64,000 bases of DNA, taken from contig NZ_CP137734.1 of NCBI RefSeq assembly GCF_033406955.1, forward strand, positions 1 to 64,000. The letters run 5' to 3'. Under the pieces are notes generated by a model. The model was not told where the DNA came from, made no database searches, and worked only from the letters and a program-made list of their open reading frames with translations. Position 1 is the stretch's first letter. The number at the start of each line of letters is the position of its first letter. Position numbers and translations under genes: made by a program. The DNA comes from Streptomyces violaceoruber. Lineage in GTDB: Bacteria > Actinomycetota > Actinomycetes > Streptomycetales > Streptomycetaceae. Positions 36,493 to 43,878 of this stretch are shown piece by piece.

Positions 36493-37434
36493 CTATGTGG
36501 CATCCGTTTCACGAGCAGCGGTCACGGCGTAGTCGGTCGGGGTCCGGCCGTAGTACTTGCGGAAGGCGCGCGCGAAGTGGCCACTGTCGGCGAACTGCCA
36601 GCGGGCGGCTATCTCCGTGACGGTCATGCGCCGGTGCGGTGCGACGAGCGCGCGGCATGCCTCCTCGAGGCGGCGGCGCCGGATGTAGCTGCTCAGCGGT
36701 CGCCCTTCCCTGGCGAAGGCCCGTTGGAGCGTACGCGGGGAGACGTTCAACTCCCGGGCGAGAGCCGAGGGGGACAGGGCGGGGTCGGTGAGCCGGCGGT
36801 CGGCCAGGTCTCGCGCGGCTTGGGCCAGGGCCGGCGACAACAAGGGCTCCACGTCGTCCAGGCCGCCCCCGGCTGCGGCCCGGGCCAACTCGGCCAGAGT
36901 GCTGCGGGCGGCGTCGGTCCCGGCCGGCCCGAGACGGTCCAGCATCCGGCCCACCATGGTGGCGTGCGCCGTCAGCAGCCGCACCTCGGCGGTGTCGGCC
37001 GGACGGGAGGCCGGCCCGGCCCGTTGGGGCCGCACCTCTGCGGCGGGCAGGACAAGTACCTGCACGACGGTGCGTGGCGCCGCGGAGAAGTGGGACAGAC
37101 TTCCCGTCTGTACCAGCAGGCGGCCGGCCGGTGCCGTGTGCTCGGCCCCTCCCGGTTCACCAAACCGCCAGGCCCCCCGGTGGACGATCCACAGGCGTAC
37201 GTGATCGTCGGCCCCGACCCGTCGGCCCCCCGTCCGCAGGGCGGCCGCGGTCTCGAAGCGGTTGAACATCATGTCCCGCACCCGGAACCCGCGGGAGCGC
37301 GCCGAGAACCCGGACACGGTCGTCCGGCGGAAGGGCGCCAGGGCGAAGGTCTCGCCCATCCTGCTCCGCCACTCGTGTGCGAAGACGCTGAAGGCGTTCG
37401 CACCGCTCACGTCCGCCGAGAAAGTACCGCTCAT
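36493..37434 (-). CDS. AraC-family transcriptional regulator
   Basis: A 313-residue regulator. The N-terminal half is an AraC-binding-like cupin domain (VRLWIVHRGAWRFGEPGGAE), and the C-terminal AraC helix-turn-helix pair is LSPSALARELNVSPRTLQRA then MTVTEIAARWQFADSGHFAR with the end motif FRKYYGRTPTDY. It is divergent from an SDR gene at 37568 with 133 bp between. An activator of that SDR is likely. ATG 37434. Confidence 0.88.
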   Translation of the reverse strand: MSGTFSADVSGANAFSVFAHEWRSRMGETFALAPFRRTTVSGFSARSRGFRVRDMMFNRFETAAALRTGGRRVGADDHVRLWIVHRGAWRFGEPGGAEHTAPAGRLLVQTGSLSHFSAAPRTVVQVLVLPAAEVRPQRAGPASRPADTAEVRLLTAHATMVGRMLDRLGPAGTDAARSTLAELARAAAGGGLDDVEPLLSPALAQAARDLADRRLTDPALSPSALARELNVSPRTLQRAFAREGRPLSSYIRRRRLEEACRALVAPHRRMTVTEIAARWQFADSGHFARAFRKYYGRTPTDYAVTAARETDAT

Positions 37435-37498
37435 CGTTGTCGCGAATCTCCCGTTCGAGCTGACGCACCGGTCCGAGGCGCCGGGACCACACGCTTCC

Positions 37499-37562
37499 TA
37501 CCCTTGTTCCGGCATACATCGAAGATCCGACATCCGCGGTCCGGAATGTCGATACAAGGGTA
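37499..37562. promoter_or_regulatory. Long inverted repeat between AraC and SDR genes
   Basis: TACCCTTGT (37499-37507) and ACAAGGGTA (37554-37562) are exact inverted copies, 46 bp apart, with inner TTCCGG/CCGGAA steps. The right arm contains the AAGGG ribosome site of the SDR gene. Possible AraC binding half sites or an RNA hairpin masking translation. Confidence 0.45.
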
Positions 37563-37567
37563 ACGAG

Positions 37568-38302
37568 GTGGCGAAATTGAGCACGCTCGCGATCGTGGGC
37601 GCAGGTCCTCAACTCGGGCGCGCGATCGGCCGGCGGTTCGCCGTCGAAGGGGTCGACGTGGCGCTGATCGCCCGCAGCCGCACGACGCTGCAGGCAGTGG
37701 CCGACGAGTTGTCCGACACGGGCGTGCGGGCCGAGGTCTTCCCCGCCGACGTGACCGACCGTCCCGCTCTGCACGCCGCGCTCACCGCAGCCGAGGAGCG
37801 GCTGGGACCGATCGACATCCTCGAGTACTCGCCCGCGCCGTCCCCGGCCGACCTGCGCCGGGCGCCGCTGGTCGAGGCCACGAAGGTCACCGTCGACTCG
37901 GTTCTGGCTCAGCTGGACCTCTATCTGCTCGGGGGCGTGGCGGCGGTGCAGCACGTCCTGCCCGGCATGCTGGAACGCGGCACGGGGACGATCCTCGTCA
38001 GCAGCGGGGCGGGATCGGGGCCGGTGATCGCCCCGCACGTGGCGAACGTCCAGATCGCCACCGGCGGGATGCGCAACTGGATCCTCAATCTGCACGCGGC
38101 GCTCTCCGGCACCGGCGTCTACGCCGCGCACGTGGCGATCGCCGCCTACATCGGCCAAGGGGGCCACGACTCCCAGCCGCAGACGATCGCCGACGCCTAC
38201 TGGCGGCTGCACACCGGACGCACCGAAGCAGAACTGGTCATCCAGGATCTGCCGGACGACTACCTGGACCGGGGACTGGCCGACAAGTTCGTCGAGCCCT
38301 GA
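37568..38302 (+). CDS. Atypical SDR without the catalytic Tyr
   Basis: A 244-residue Rossmann protein. The cofactor turn is GAGPQLG (residues 11-17), followed by DVALIARS (RS suggests NADP). The active-site region reads LVSSGAGSGPVIAPHVANVQ then IATGGMRNW, so the usual YxxxK is absent. Similar AraC-paired proteins occur in actinobacteria as SDR-family members of unknown function. Start GTG 37568 after AAGGG. Transcribed away from the AraC regulator. Confidence 0.78.
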   Translation: MAKLSTLAIVGAGPQLGRAIGRRFAVEGVDVALIARSRTTLQAVADELSDTGVRAEVFPADVTDRPALHAALTAAEERLGPIDILEYSPAPSPADLRRAPLVEATKVTVDSVLAQLDLYLLGGVAAVQHVLPGMLERGTGTILVSSGAGSGPVIAPHVANVQIATGGMRNWILNLHAALSGTGVYAAHVAIAAYIGQGGHDSQPQTIADAYWRLHTGRTEAELVIQDLPDDYLDRGLADKFVEP

Positions 38303-38408
38303 GGCGCCGGCGGCTGCACGGCCGAAGCACGCGGAGAACGGTGACAAGGGACCGGGCGTGGGAGTTCCCGTCGACGGGCGCCGGTCTGCTGCCCGGCGCA
38401 GGCGTGGT

Positions 38409-39176
38409 TCACGGCCCCGCGGCCCGGGAGATCGCCAGACTCGCCCTGCGCAGCGCCGTCACGGCCGCGGTACGGGGCCCGCCCTCATCGGGGGCGACCA
38501 ACGACAACGCGCCCAGTGCGTCGCCGCGGCGGTTCAGGATCGGGGCGGCGACGGTCGACATGGCGGTGGGCCCGGAGCGAAGGGGGTTGGGTACCGTCAC
38601 GGCGCAGACGCCGTCCGTGCGTACGGTGGCCAGGAGCCGGCGGACGCAGGCCGCGTCGTCCGCGCCGGCCAGCGCTTCCATCCGTATGCGCCCGGGGGCG
38701 TGCGCCAGCAGGGCGATGCCGATGCCGGTCCCGATGAGGGGGAGGCGTCCGCCGACCCGGTACTTGACCGCCGCCGCGCCCCGTGCGGACAGCCGCTCGA
38801 CCAGAACCGCCTCGTCGCCTTCGCGCACGGCGAGGAGGATGTGCTGGCCGGTGACCCGGTGCAGGTCCTGCATGAACGGCAGCGCGGCGGCGCGCAGTCC
38901 GTGGCCGCGGGGTGCCAGCGAGGCGATCTCGAGCAGTTGCAGGCCGACGACGAAGTCGCCGTTGTCGAGGCGTTCGAGGGCTCCTACGTCCGTCAGCTGG
39001 GCCGCGATCCGGGAGGTGGTGCTCTTCGGAAGGCCCGCTCGGGCCGCGAGTGTGTGGAGTGCCAGGCCCTCGCCTGCCTCGGTGAAGGCACCCAGGACCC
39101 GGAAGGCCCGCTCCAGGACCGGCTCACCGTGCAACGGCCTGCCTGAGCGTGGGACTTGGGCCGGTGTTCCACTCAT
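38409..39176 (-). CDS. IclR-family transcriptional regulator
   Basis: A 255-residue IclR-family protein. The winged helix reads LALHTLAARAGLPKSTTSRI then AAQLTDVGALERL, and the C-terminal ligand domain starts near residue 85 with RVTGQHILLAVREGDEAVLV. It ends with the usual LGALSLVAP region. Divergent from the alpha/beta hydrolase at 39333 with 156 bp between, so it probably represses that gene. ATG 39176; longer upstream frame is antisense to the hydrolase. Confidence 0.87.
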   Translation of the reverse strand: MSGTPAQVPRSGRPLHGEPVLERAFRVLGAFTEAGEGLALHTLAARAGLPKSTTSRIAAQLTDVGALERLDNGDFVVGLQLLEIASLAPRGHGLRAAALPFMQDLHRVTGQHILLAVREGDEAVLVERLSARGAAAVKYRVGGRLPLIGTGIGIALLAHAPGRIRMEALAGADDAACVRRLLATVRTDGVCAVTVPNPLRSGPTAMSTVAAPILNRRGDALGALSLVAPDEGGPRTAAVTALRRASLAISRAAGP

Positions 39177-39332
39177 CGGAACCGGCGGTGCGCGTCGTCT
39201 GCCACGGTTCGAATAATAGCTCTGTGACGTGCCCACCCGGTGAGGGCGGGCGCCGGCTCTGATCACCGGCGCCGGGCCGCGGGAAGCGCCGTCCGCCCGT
39301 AACGACGGGCAGCACAGACCGAGGAGACCACA

Positions 39333-40262
39333 ATGGTGACCAGCCCCGCGCTGCGCGACGTCCACGTCCCGCACGCCTACCCCGAACAGCAGGTCGATCT
39401 CGGCGAGATCACCATGAACTACGCCGAGGCCGGTGACCGGGGCCGGCCCGCCGTGCTGCTGATCCCCGAGCAGACGGGGTCCTGGTGGTCGTACGAGGAA
39501 GCGATGGGCCTCCTCGCGGAGCACTTCCACGTCTACGCCGTCGACCTGCGGGGCCAGGGACGCAGTAGTTGGACCCCGAAGCGGTACAGCCTCGACAACT
39601 TCGGCAACGACCTGGTCCGGTTCATCGCCCTGGTGGTGAGGCGGCCCGTCGTCGTCGCGGGCAATTCCTCCGGCGGCGTCCTCGCGGCGTGGCTGTCGGC
39701 GTACTCCATGCCCGGTCAGATCCGCGGCGTCCTGTGCGAGGACCCGCCGTTCTTCGCCTCCGAACTCGTCCCCGCACACGGTCACTCGGTCCGGCAGGGG
39801 GCGGGCCCGGTGTTCGAGCTGTTCCGCACGTATCTCGGCGACCAGTGGAGCGTGGGTGACTGGGAGGGGTTCCGTCGCGCGGCCGGCGCCTCGGCGTCGC
39901 CGATGGCGCGGTCCTTCGTGGCGGACACGATCCCGCAGCACCTGAAGGAGTACGACCCGGAATGGGCCCGGGCCTTCTACGAAGGGACCGTCGGGCTGAA
40001 CTGCCCCCACGAACGCATGCTGAACCGCGTCAACACGCCGGTGCTCCTCACGCACCACATGCGCGGCACCGACCCGGAGACCGGGAACCTGCTCGGGGCG
40101 CTCTCCGACGAACAGGCCGCGCAGGCCAGGCGGTTGTTGGAATCGGCAGGGGTGAAGGTCGACTACGAGTCGGTGCCGGACGCGTCACACATGATGCACC
40201 AGTCCGACCCGGCGCGGTACGCCGAGATCCTCACGCCGTGGGCGGCCGCGCTGGCCCCGTGA
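39333..40262 (+). CDS. Alpha/beta hydrolase
   Basis: A 309-residue cytosolic alpha/beta-hydrolase. The oxyanion loop region is VLLIPEQTGSWWSYEE, the second strand motif DLRGQGRSSW, the nucleophile elbow AGNSSGGVLAAWL (Ser) and the catalytic His DASHMMHQSDP. It resembles lactone or ester hydrolases paired with IclR regulators. ATG 39333 follows GAGGAG. Substrate unknown. Confidence 0.87.
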   Translation: MVTSPALRDVHVPHAYPEQQVDLGEITMNYAEAGDRGRPAVLLIPEQTGSWWSYEEAMGLLAEHFHVYAVDLRGQGRSSWTPKRYSLDNFGNDLVRFIALVVRRPVVVAGNSSGGVLAAWLSAYSMPGQIRGVLCEDPPFFASELVPAHGHSVRQGAGPVFELFRTYLGDQWSVGDWEGFRRAAGASASPMARSFVADTIPQHLKEYDPEWARAFYEGTVGLNCPHERMLNRVNTPVLLTHHMRGTDPETGNLLGALSDEQAAQARRLLESAGVKVDYESVPDASHMMHQSDPARYAEILTPWAAALAP

Positions 40263-40319
40263 CCGGGCGCCGAGCGGGCAGGCGCGGTCGGGCCTCGCCG
40301 CAGCTCCACGGCCGGGGGC

Positions 40320-40707
40320 TCAAACCCGCGGCCAGGAGATGGCGGGTCTCTTTGTCACCAGCCCGCAGGTGAACTCCGCCGTCTCCAGGAGCCGGCGCGT
40401 CAGCCGGACCCCGGTGACGTGGTGCGCCAAGGCGAACTTGGCCCGGGTGAGGCTCTTCACCTCGTCCTCGTCCTCGTCCGCGTCCGGGCCTTCCATCGGC
40501 CCGAATCCCACCTTGCGCATGACGTCGAGCAGGTCGTCGGGGTGGCTGCCTCCACGGCAGTAGGGTTCCTCGTCGTAGGACATCCGGACGGACCCGCCCA
40601 CGTACGAGTAGAACGGCCCCACGGGTGAACCGTTGGCCATGTGGGAGACCTCTTCGAAGGCGTGGTCCTCCGGGCGGTACAGCTCGATCGTCCACTCGCG
40701 GAGCGCG
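40320..40707 (-). pseudogene. DUF6461-like protein, 5'-truncated at a hairpin
   Basis: The minus frame is open from the hairpin at 40708 and reads ALREWTIELYRPEDHAFEEV, SYDEEPYCRGGSHPDDLLDV, MRKVGFGPMEGPDADEDEDE and LTRAKFALAHHVTGVRLTRR. The order (P-D-LL-x-x-MR-x-VGF, then LTRA-x-x-ALA-x-x-TG-VRLT) resembles DUF6461. The N-terminal half is missing. A shorter ATG start exists at 40640. Confidence 0.5.
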
Positions 40708-40750
40708 CTCAGCCCCGGTCACCGCCGTCTCGGCGGTGACCGGGGCTGAG
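40708..40750. terminator. Perfect 19-bp hairpin, terminator-like
   Basis: CTCAGCCCCGGTCACCGCC (40708-40726), loop GTCTC, then its exact inverse (40732-40750). No U-tract follows on either side, as is common in high-GC actinobacteria. It lies exactly where two truncated genes meet. Confidence 0.55.
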
Positions 40751-40784
40751 CCTTCCGTTCCCCCAGGAGTTCCTCCGGGGGGCA

Positions 40785-40987
40785 GTCTGCACGTGCGACG
40801 GCCAGCAGGGCGACTGCGGGCAGCTCGTGGTGCCGGGCACACCCTGTGCCGAGACTGCATCGCCTGGCCGCGCTGTGCCAACGGCTGCGGCCGAGTCCTC
40901 GACCCGGAGACCGGCCGCGTGGAGTGCTGTTCGTGCGCGGGCGTGCTCGGGTTGTCGGGGATGGCCGGCGGCCCGCCGCCGTTCTGA
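40785..40987 (+). pseudogene. Cysteine-rich protein, one frameshift
   Basis: One frame reads CTCDGQQGDCGQLVVPG and the next, after a shift near 40835, reads GHTLCRDCIAWPRCANGCGR and VLDPETGRVECCSCAGVL. Six to eight cysteines in CxxC pairs suggest a zinc ribbon. Ends at 40987. No family name. Confidence 0.4.
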
Positions 40988-41110
40988 CACATCCAGCCTC
41001 CGGCGCCTCGGGGCGGTTCACCGGTGGCGGCGTACGGGAGCGGGGGCCCCGTACGCCGACGGCGGCCGCGCGGAGACGGCCGCGTCAGACAACGGGCCTC
41101 GCTCGCCTGG

Positions 41111-41570
41111 TCAGGCACTGCGGGTCATGTCCCACAGCTGATTCGTGTTTCCGTTGCACGACCACTGGATGACGTTGGCGTTGTTCGCCTTGTTGGCCCC
41201 CTGCACGTCCACACACTTCTTCCGGGTGAGCGGCTTGGTGTAGAGCGGCGTCCGGCTCAGACGGCCGGGGATGAAAGCGAAGGACTGATTGGTGGCTCCC
41301 ACACAGGTGTACTGGTCGATGTTCGCCCCGTTGGCGCCGCTGGCGCCGTGCACCGTGAGGCACCTGCCACTGCCGATGTTCTGCAGGACCACAGACGCCA
41401 GCGCCCCGTCGCCGCCGGTCATCACCATGCGCCACTGCTGGTTCCGGGCGCCGACGCACTGGTACTGGTTGACGTTCGCGTTGTCTGCGCCACTGGCCCG
41501 GTAGACCGTCAGGCACTTGCCGCTGTGCTTGTTGACGAGGTACCTGACCGTACTGTCCTGCGCGGCAACG
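41111..41570 (-). CDS. Ricin-type beta-trefoil lectin domain, 5'-truncated
   Basis: A beta-trefoil with three QxW-type repeats: RYLVNKHSGKCLTVYRASGA to NQQWRM, SGRCLTVHGASGANGANIDQ to NQSFAF, KKCVDVQGANKANNANVIQW to NQLWDM. Such carbohydrate-binding domains are usually part of secreted glycosidases or stand alone after a signal peptide. Here no start codon or signal peptide is present; the frame runs back into an epimerase relic. So only the binding module remains. Confidence 0.7.
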
Positions 41571-41576
41571 GACCGC

Positions 41577-41805
41577 TCAGGCCCGGTGTCTGCGGCGCTG
41601 CTGCTCGGTGTCGAGCGTGCCCGCCAATGAGCGTGGCTCGGCCAGGTCGGCGTGCTGCCACGCCGGCCCCGGCCGGGAAAGCATGTGCCGGTCGGGTGGA
41701 GTACGGCCCAGGAGACGCAGCTCGGCGATACGGCCGCCGGTGCGGGCTCGGAGAAGACCGGACAGTACCGCTGACCCGATGAAGCCGGAGGACCCACCCT
41801 GTCAT
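41577..41805 (-). pseudogene. NAD-dependent epimerase N-terminal fragment
   Basis: The minus frame reads GSSGFIGSAVLSGLLRARTG and RIAELRLLGRTPPDRHMLSR and WQHADLAEPRSLAGTLDTE, the Rossmann start of extended SDR epimerases (TGGSGFIGSAVL). An extra G before GGGTCC shifts the frame from the ATG. It stops at 41577. It lies directly downstream of the butyrolactone-receptor-like gene. Confidence 0.55.
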
Positions 41806-41822
41806 CGCCACGCGAAGCAGTC

Positions 41823-42464
41823 TCACCCGGTTGCCCCGTTCCGGTCGTTGGGAATGGTGAGTCGCCCGATGACTTCGGTCGGCGCGAAGGCGGGCAGCAG
41901 GCAGTGCCACAGGTCGGCGATGAGTGCGGGCAGGTCGGCCCAGTTGCTGGCCGCCTGGGACATGATCTGGGTGCCGGTGAAGGAGGCCACGACCAGGCGC
42001 GCGGCGGCCGTCACGTCGACGAACGGATGGAGCTCCCCCCGAGCGTGGGCCTCGACCAGCTCCGAGCGGAACTGGTCTACCCAGTAGTCGTAGATGGCGA
42101 ACTCGCGCAGACCTTCCTCGGTGGTGTCCACGGCCAGCCGGATTCCGGCCCGCAGCAGCGTGTTGGTGCGGATCTCGGTCGCCAGATGCCCGGTCATGTC
42201 GAGGACCTGCTGCAGGCCCGGTTCGGTCCGGGGGAAGTGGACGTCCGTGGCCTGCTCCAGGATGACGGCTCTGGCCAGATCTTCCTTGGACTTGAAGTGG
42301 AAGTACATGGCACCGGCGGTCAGCTCGGCCCGGTCGAGGATCCGGTTGATGCTGGCTCCGGCGTAGCCGGACACGTCGAAGACCTCTGCTGCTGCCCGCA
42401 GAAGTTGCTCGCGCGTACGGATCGCCCGCTCCTGCTTGGCTCGTTCTCGTTTGTGCTGTGTCAC
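41823..42464 (-). CDS. TetR-family gamma-butyrolactone-receptor-like regulator
   Basis: A 213-residue protein of the ArpA/ScbR type: KQERAIRTREQLLRAAAEVF, DVSGYAGASINRILDRAELT and AGAMYFHFKSKEDLARAVIL are highly characteristic. The Trp in SNWADLP near residue 175 matches the ligand-lid Trp of receptors. It may sense a butyrolactone or a related signal and control secondary metabolism, or act as a pseudo-receptor. GTG 42464. A 32-nt motif in its promoter (42490-42521) recurs at 43245-43276. No AfsA-type synthase seen nearby. Confidence 0.83.
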   Translation of the reverse strand: MTQHKRERAKQERAIRTREQLLRAAAEVFDVSGYAGASINRILDRAELTAGAMYFHFKSKEDLARAVILEQATDVHFPRTEPGLQQVLDMTGHLATEIRTNTLLRAGIRLAVDTTEEGLREFAIYDYWVDQFRSELVEAHARGELHPFVDVTAAARLVVASFTGTQIMSQAASNWADLPALIADLWHCLLPAFAPTEVIGRLTIPNDRNGATG

Positions 42465-42489
42465 CGGATGCTCAGATCCCTCGACTCTC

Positions 42490-42521
42490 TCGACAAATAA
42501 AAAGAATGACCTCTATGTTAG
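42490..42521 (+). promoter_or_regulatory. AT-rich 32-nt motif, copy 1
   Basis: Lies 26 bp upstream of the receptor gene start. Matches the reverse complement of 43245-43276 at 24 of 32 positions, sharing TCGACAA, AAAAGAA and CCTCTAT blocks. Probable binding site or promoter. Confidence 0.4.
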
Positions 42522-42639
42522 CCGCAGGCCTCAAGGACTCCGGCTGGAGCCTCGAGCGGACCGCGCTGCGCAGCGAACCGACAGGAGCCGAGATCGAGCT
42601 GCGTTTCAGCACCACCGACGTCAAGTACCGCAGCATCCC

Positions 42640-43134
42640 GGTGCGGAGATCGATGACTCCTTCGGGGGTGCACAAGGCGTGTGGCCGGGCGTCCAGAAGG
42701 GAGGCACTGAGGACCATTCCGGGTGCGGACCTGGCTTGTTTCAGCATGGCGTGCATTCCCGCGGTCGACAGCGCGCGACGCCGGTTGCGCTCCAGCGCGG
42801 AGGCCGTGTACCGACCGTGAGGGTCGGTCGTCGCGAACGCCTCGGCCATCTCGCCGGCGGCCCACAGCACGGCGTCGTCCCCGTCGCTCTCCCAGCGATA
42901 GCCGGACTACCGGTACCAGCCGAGGCCCGGCACGTAGCGGCAGGTCCTTCCGTGCAGGGCGACGAACAGCTTGGCGTTACCCCGGTCGCTGAGACTGTCC
43001 GGCAGCAGTCCGCGCTCGGACGCCCCGTCCGGGCGGGTCACGCGGAGCCCTGCGGTGCGATGCGAGGACCCGTCGGTCATCAGGGGCCGAGCCCGCCGGG
43101 TCGCTTTCAGGGACTCGCAGTTCGAAGCACACAA
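42640..43134 (-). pseudogene. Phage/plasmid-type primase fragment
   Basis: The minus frames read LSDRGNAKLFVALHGRTCRY and VPGLGWYR, then a TAG, then WESDGDDAVLWAAGEMAEAF, HAMLKQARSAPGMVLSASLL and DARPHALCTPEGVIDLRTGM. This is the D5/P4-type primase-helicase N-terminal region found in Streptomyces integrative elements. One stop inside and loss of the helicase domain leave it dead. Confidence 0.65.
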
Positions 43135-43244
43135 GCGGGTCCCTTCAGCGACTCAAGCGACTCAAGTTCGGGATGTGTGGCCCCAGCTGCCGGCCCGTCG
43201 GCCCTGGCCCTCCGTGCCCGGGTGGGCGTATGCCGTCATCGCAC

Positions 43245-43276
43245 TTAAATATAGAGGGTGTTCTTTTTGTTGTCGA
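43245..43276 (-). promoter_or_regulatory. AT-rich 32-nt motif, copy 2
   Basis: Inverted partner of 42490-42521 in a very AT-rich patch (ATAGAGGGTGTTCTTTTTG). No intact gene starts next to it. Confidence 0.35.
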
Positions 43277-43366
43277 AGGCTGTCCCGGCCCCGGTGCATC
43301 GGTGATGCCGTGCGTCCACTGCGGGGCCTTCGTCCGCCCGCCGCCCTCCCCGGTGCGGGAGGAGCG

Positions 43367-43813
43367 TCAAGTCGTGGGAGCCGCAGCCGGGTTCTGACGC
43401 ATGCCGCGGGGCGCCAGGCAGTGGACGCGGGGCTCGGGCGGAGCACTCGGGATGCGGCAGTTGCGCACCGCGTCGACGTAGGCGGCGACGGCGTCCCTGT
43501 TCCGGATCAGGGACTGGATGCGCTCCGTCATCTGGTCGCGCTCGAGCTCCAGCGTCGCGATCATCTCGGGGGTGGCGTTCGCGAGGTGGATCGTCCGGGG
43601 CTGGTGCAGGCACGGGAGGATCTCCTTGATGATCCGGGTCGGCAGCCCGGCCTCCAGCAGACCCCTGATCTGCAGGACCCGGTCCACCAGGGCGTCGTCG
43701 TACTCGCGATAGCCGTTGGAGGAGCGCTCCACGGCGATGAGCCCTTGCTCCTCGTAGTAGCGCAGCAGCCGGCGAGGGGTGCCGGTGCGCTCCGACAGCT
43801 CTCCGATACGCAT
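43367..43813 (-). CDS. MerR-family regulator, divergent from an MFS exporter
   Basis: A 148-residue MerR-family regulator from ATG 43813. The winged helix is MRIGELSERTGTPRRLLRYY, then EEQGLIAVERSSNGYREYDD, and a coiled-coil helix follows (TPEMIATLELERDQMTERIQ). No metal-binding Cys pattern, so it likely belongs to the drug-sensing type. It faces the MFS gene with an 18-bp palindrome between. The C-terminus has a loose tail with two Cys. Confidence 0.87.
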   Translation of the reverse strand: MRIGELSERTGTPRRLLRYYEEQGLIAVERSSNGYREYDDALVDRVLQIRGLLEAGLPTRIIKEILPCLHQPRTIHLANATPEMIATLELERDQMTERIQSLIRNRDAVAAYVDAVRNCRIPSAPPEPRVHCLAPRGMRQNPAAAPTT

Positions 43814-43843
43814 GTGATCGACCTCACACCTCTTCGCGTTGAC

Positions 43844-43861
43844 CTTCACACATGTGTGAAG
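43844..43861. promoter_or_regulatory. Perfect 18-bp palindrome in the MerR/MFS promoter
   Basis: CTTCACACATGTGTGAAG, an exact dyad, with partial copies CTCACACC and ATTCACACC on either side. Located 17 bp before the MFS ATG. Probable MerR operator. Confidence 0.6.
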
Positions 43862-43878
43862 CCCTGAGCATTCACACC

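Noticed and set aside
39177..40058. N-terminal extension of the IclR frame (total 549 residues)
   Set aside because: Antisense to the alpha/beta hydrolase gene.
42512..42660. Plus frame LKDSGWSLERTALRSEPTG next to the receptor gene
   Set aside because: Looks protein-like, but short, without start or family; recorded only.
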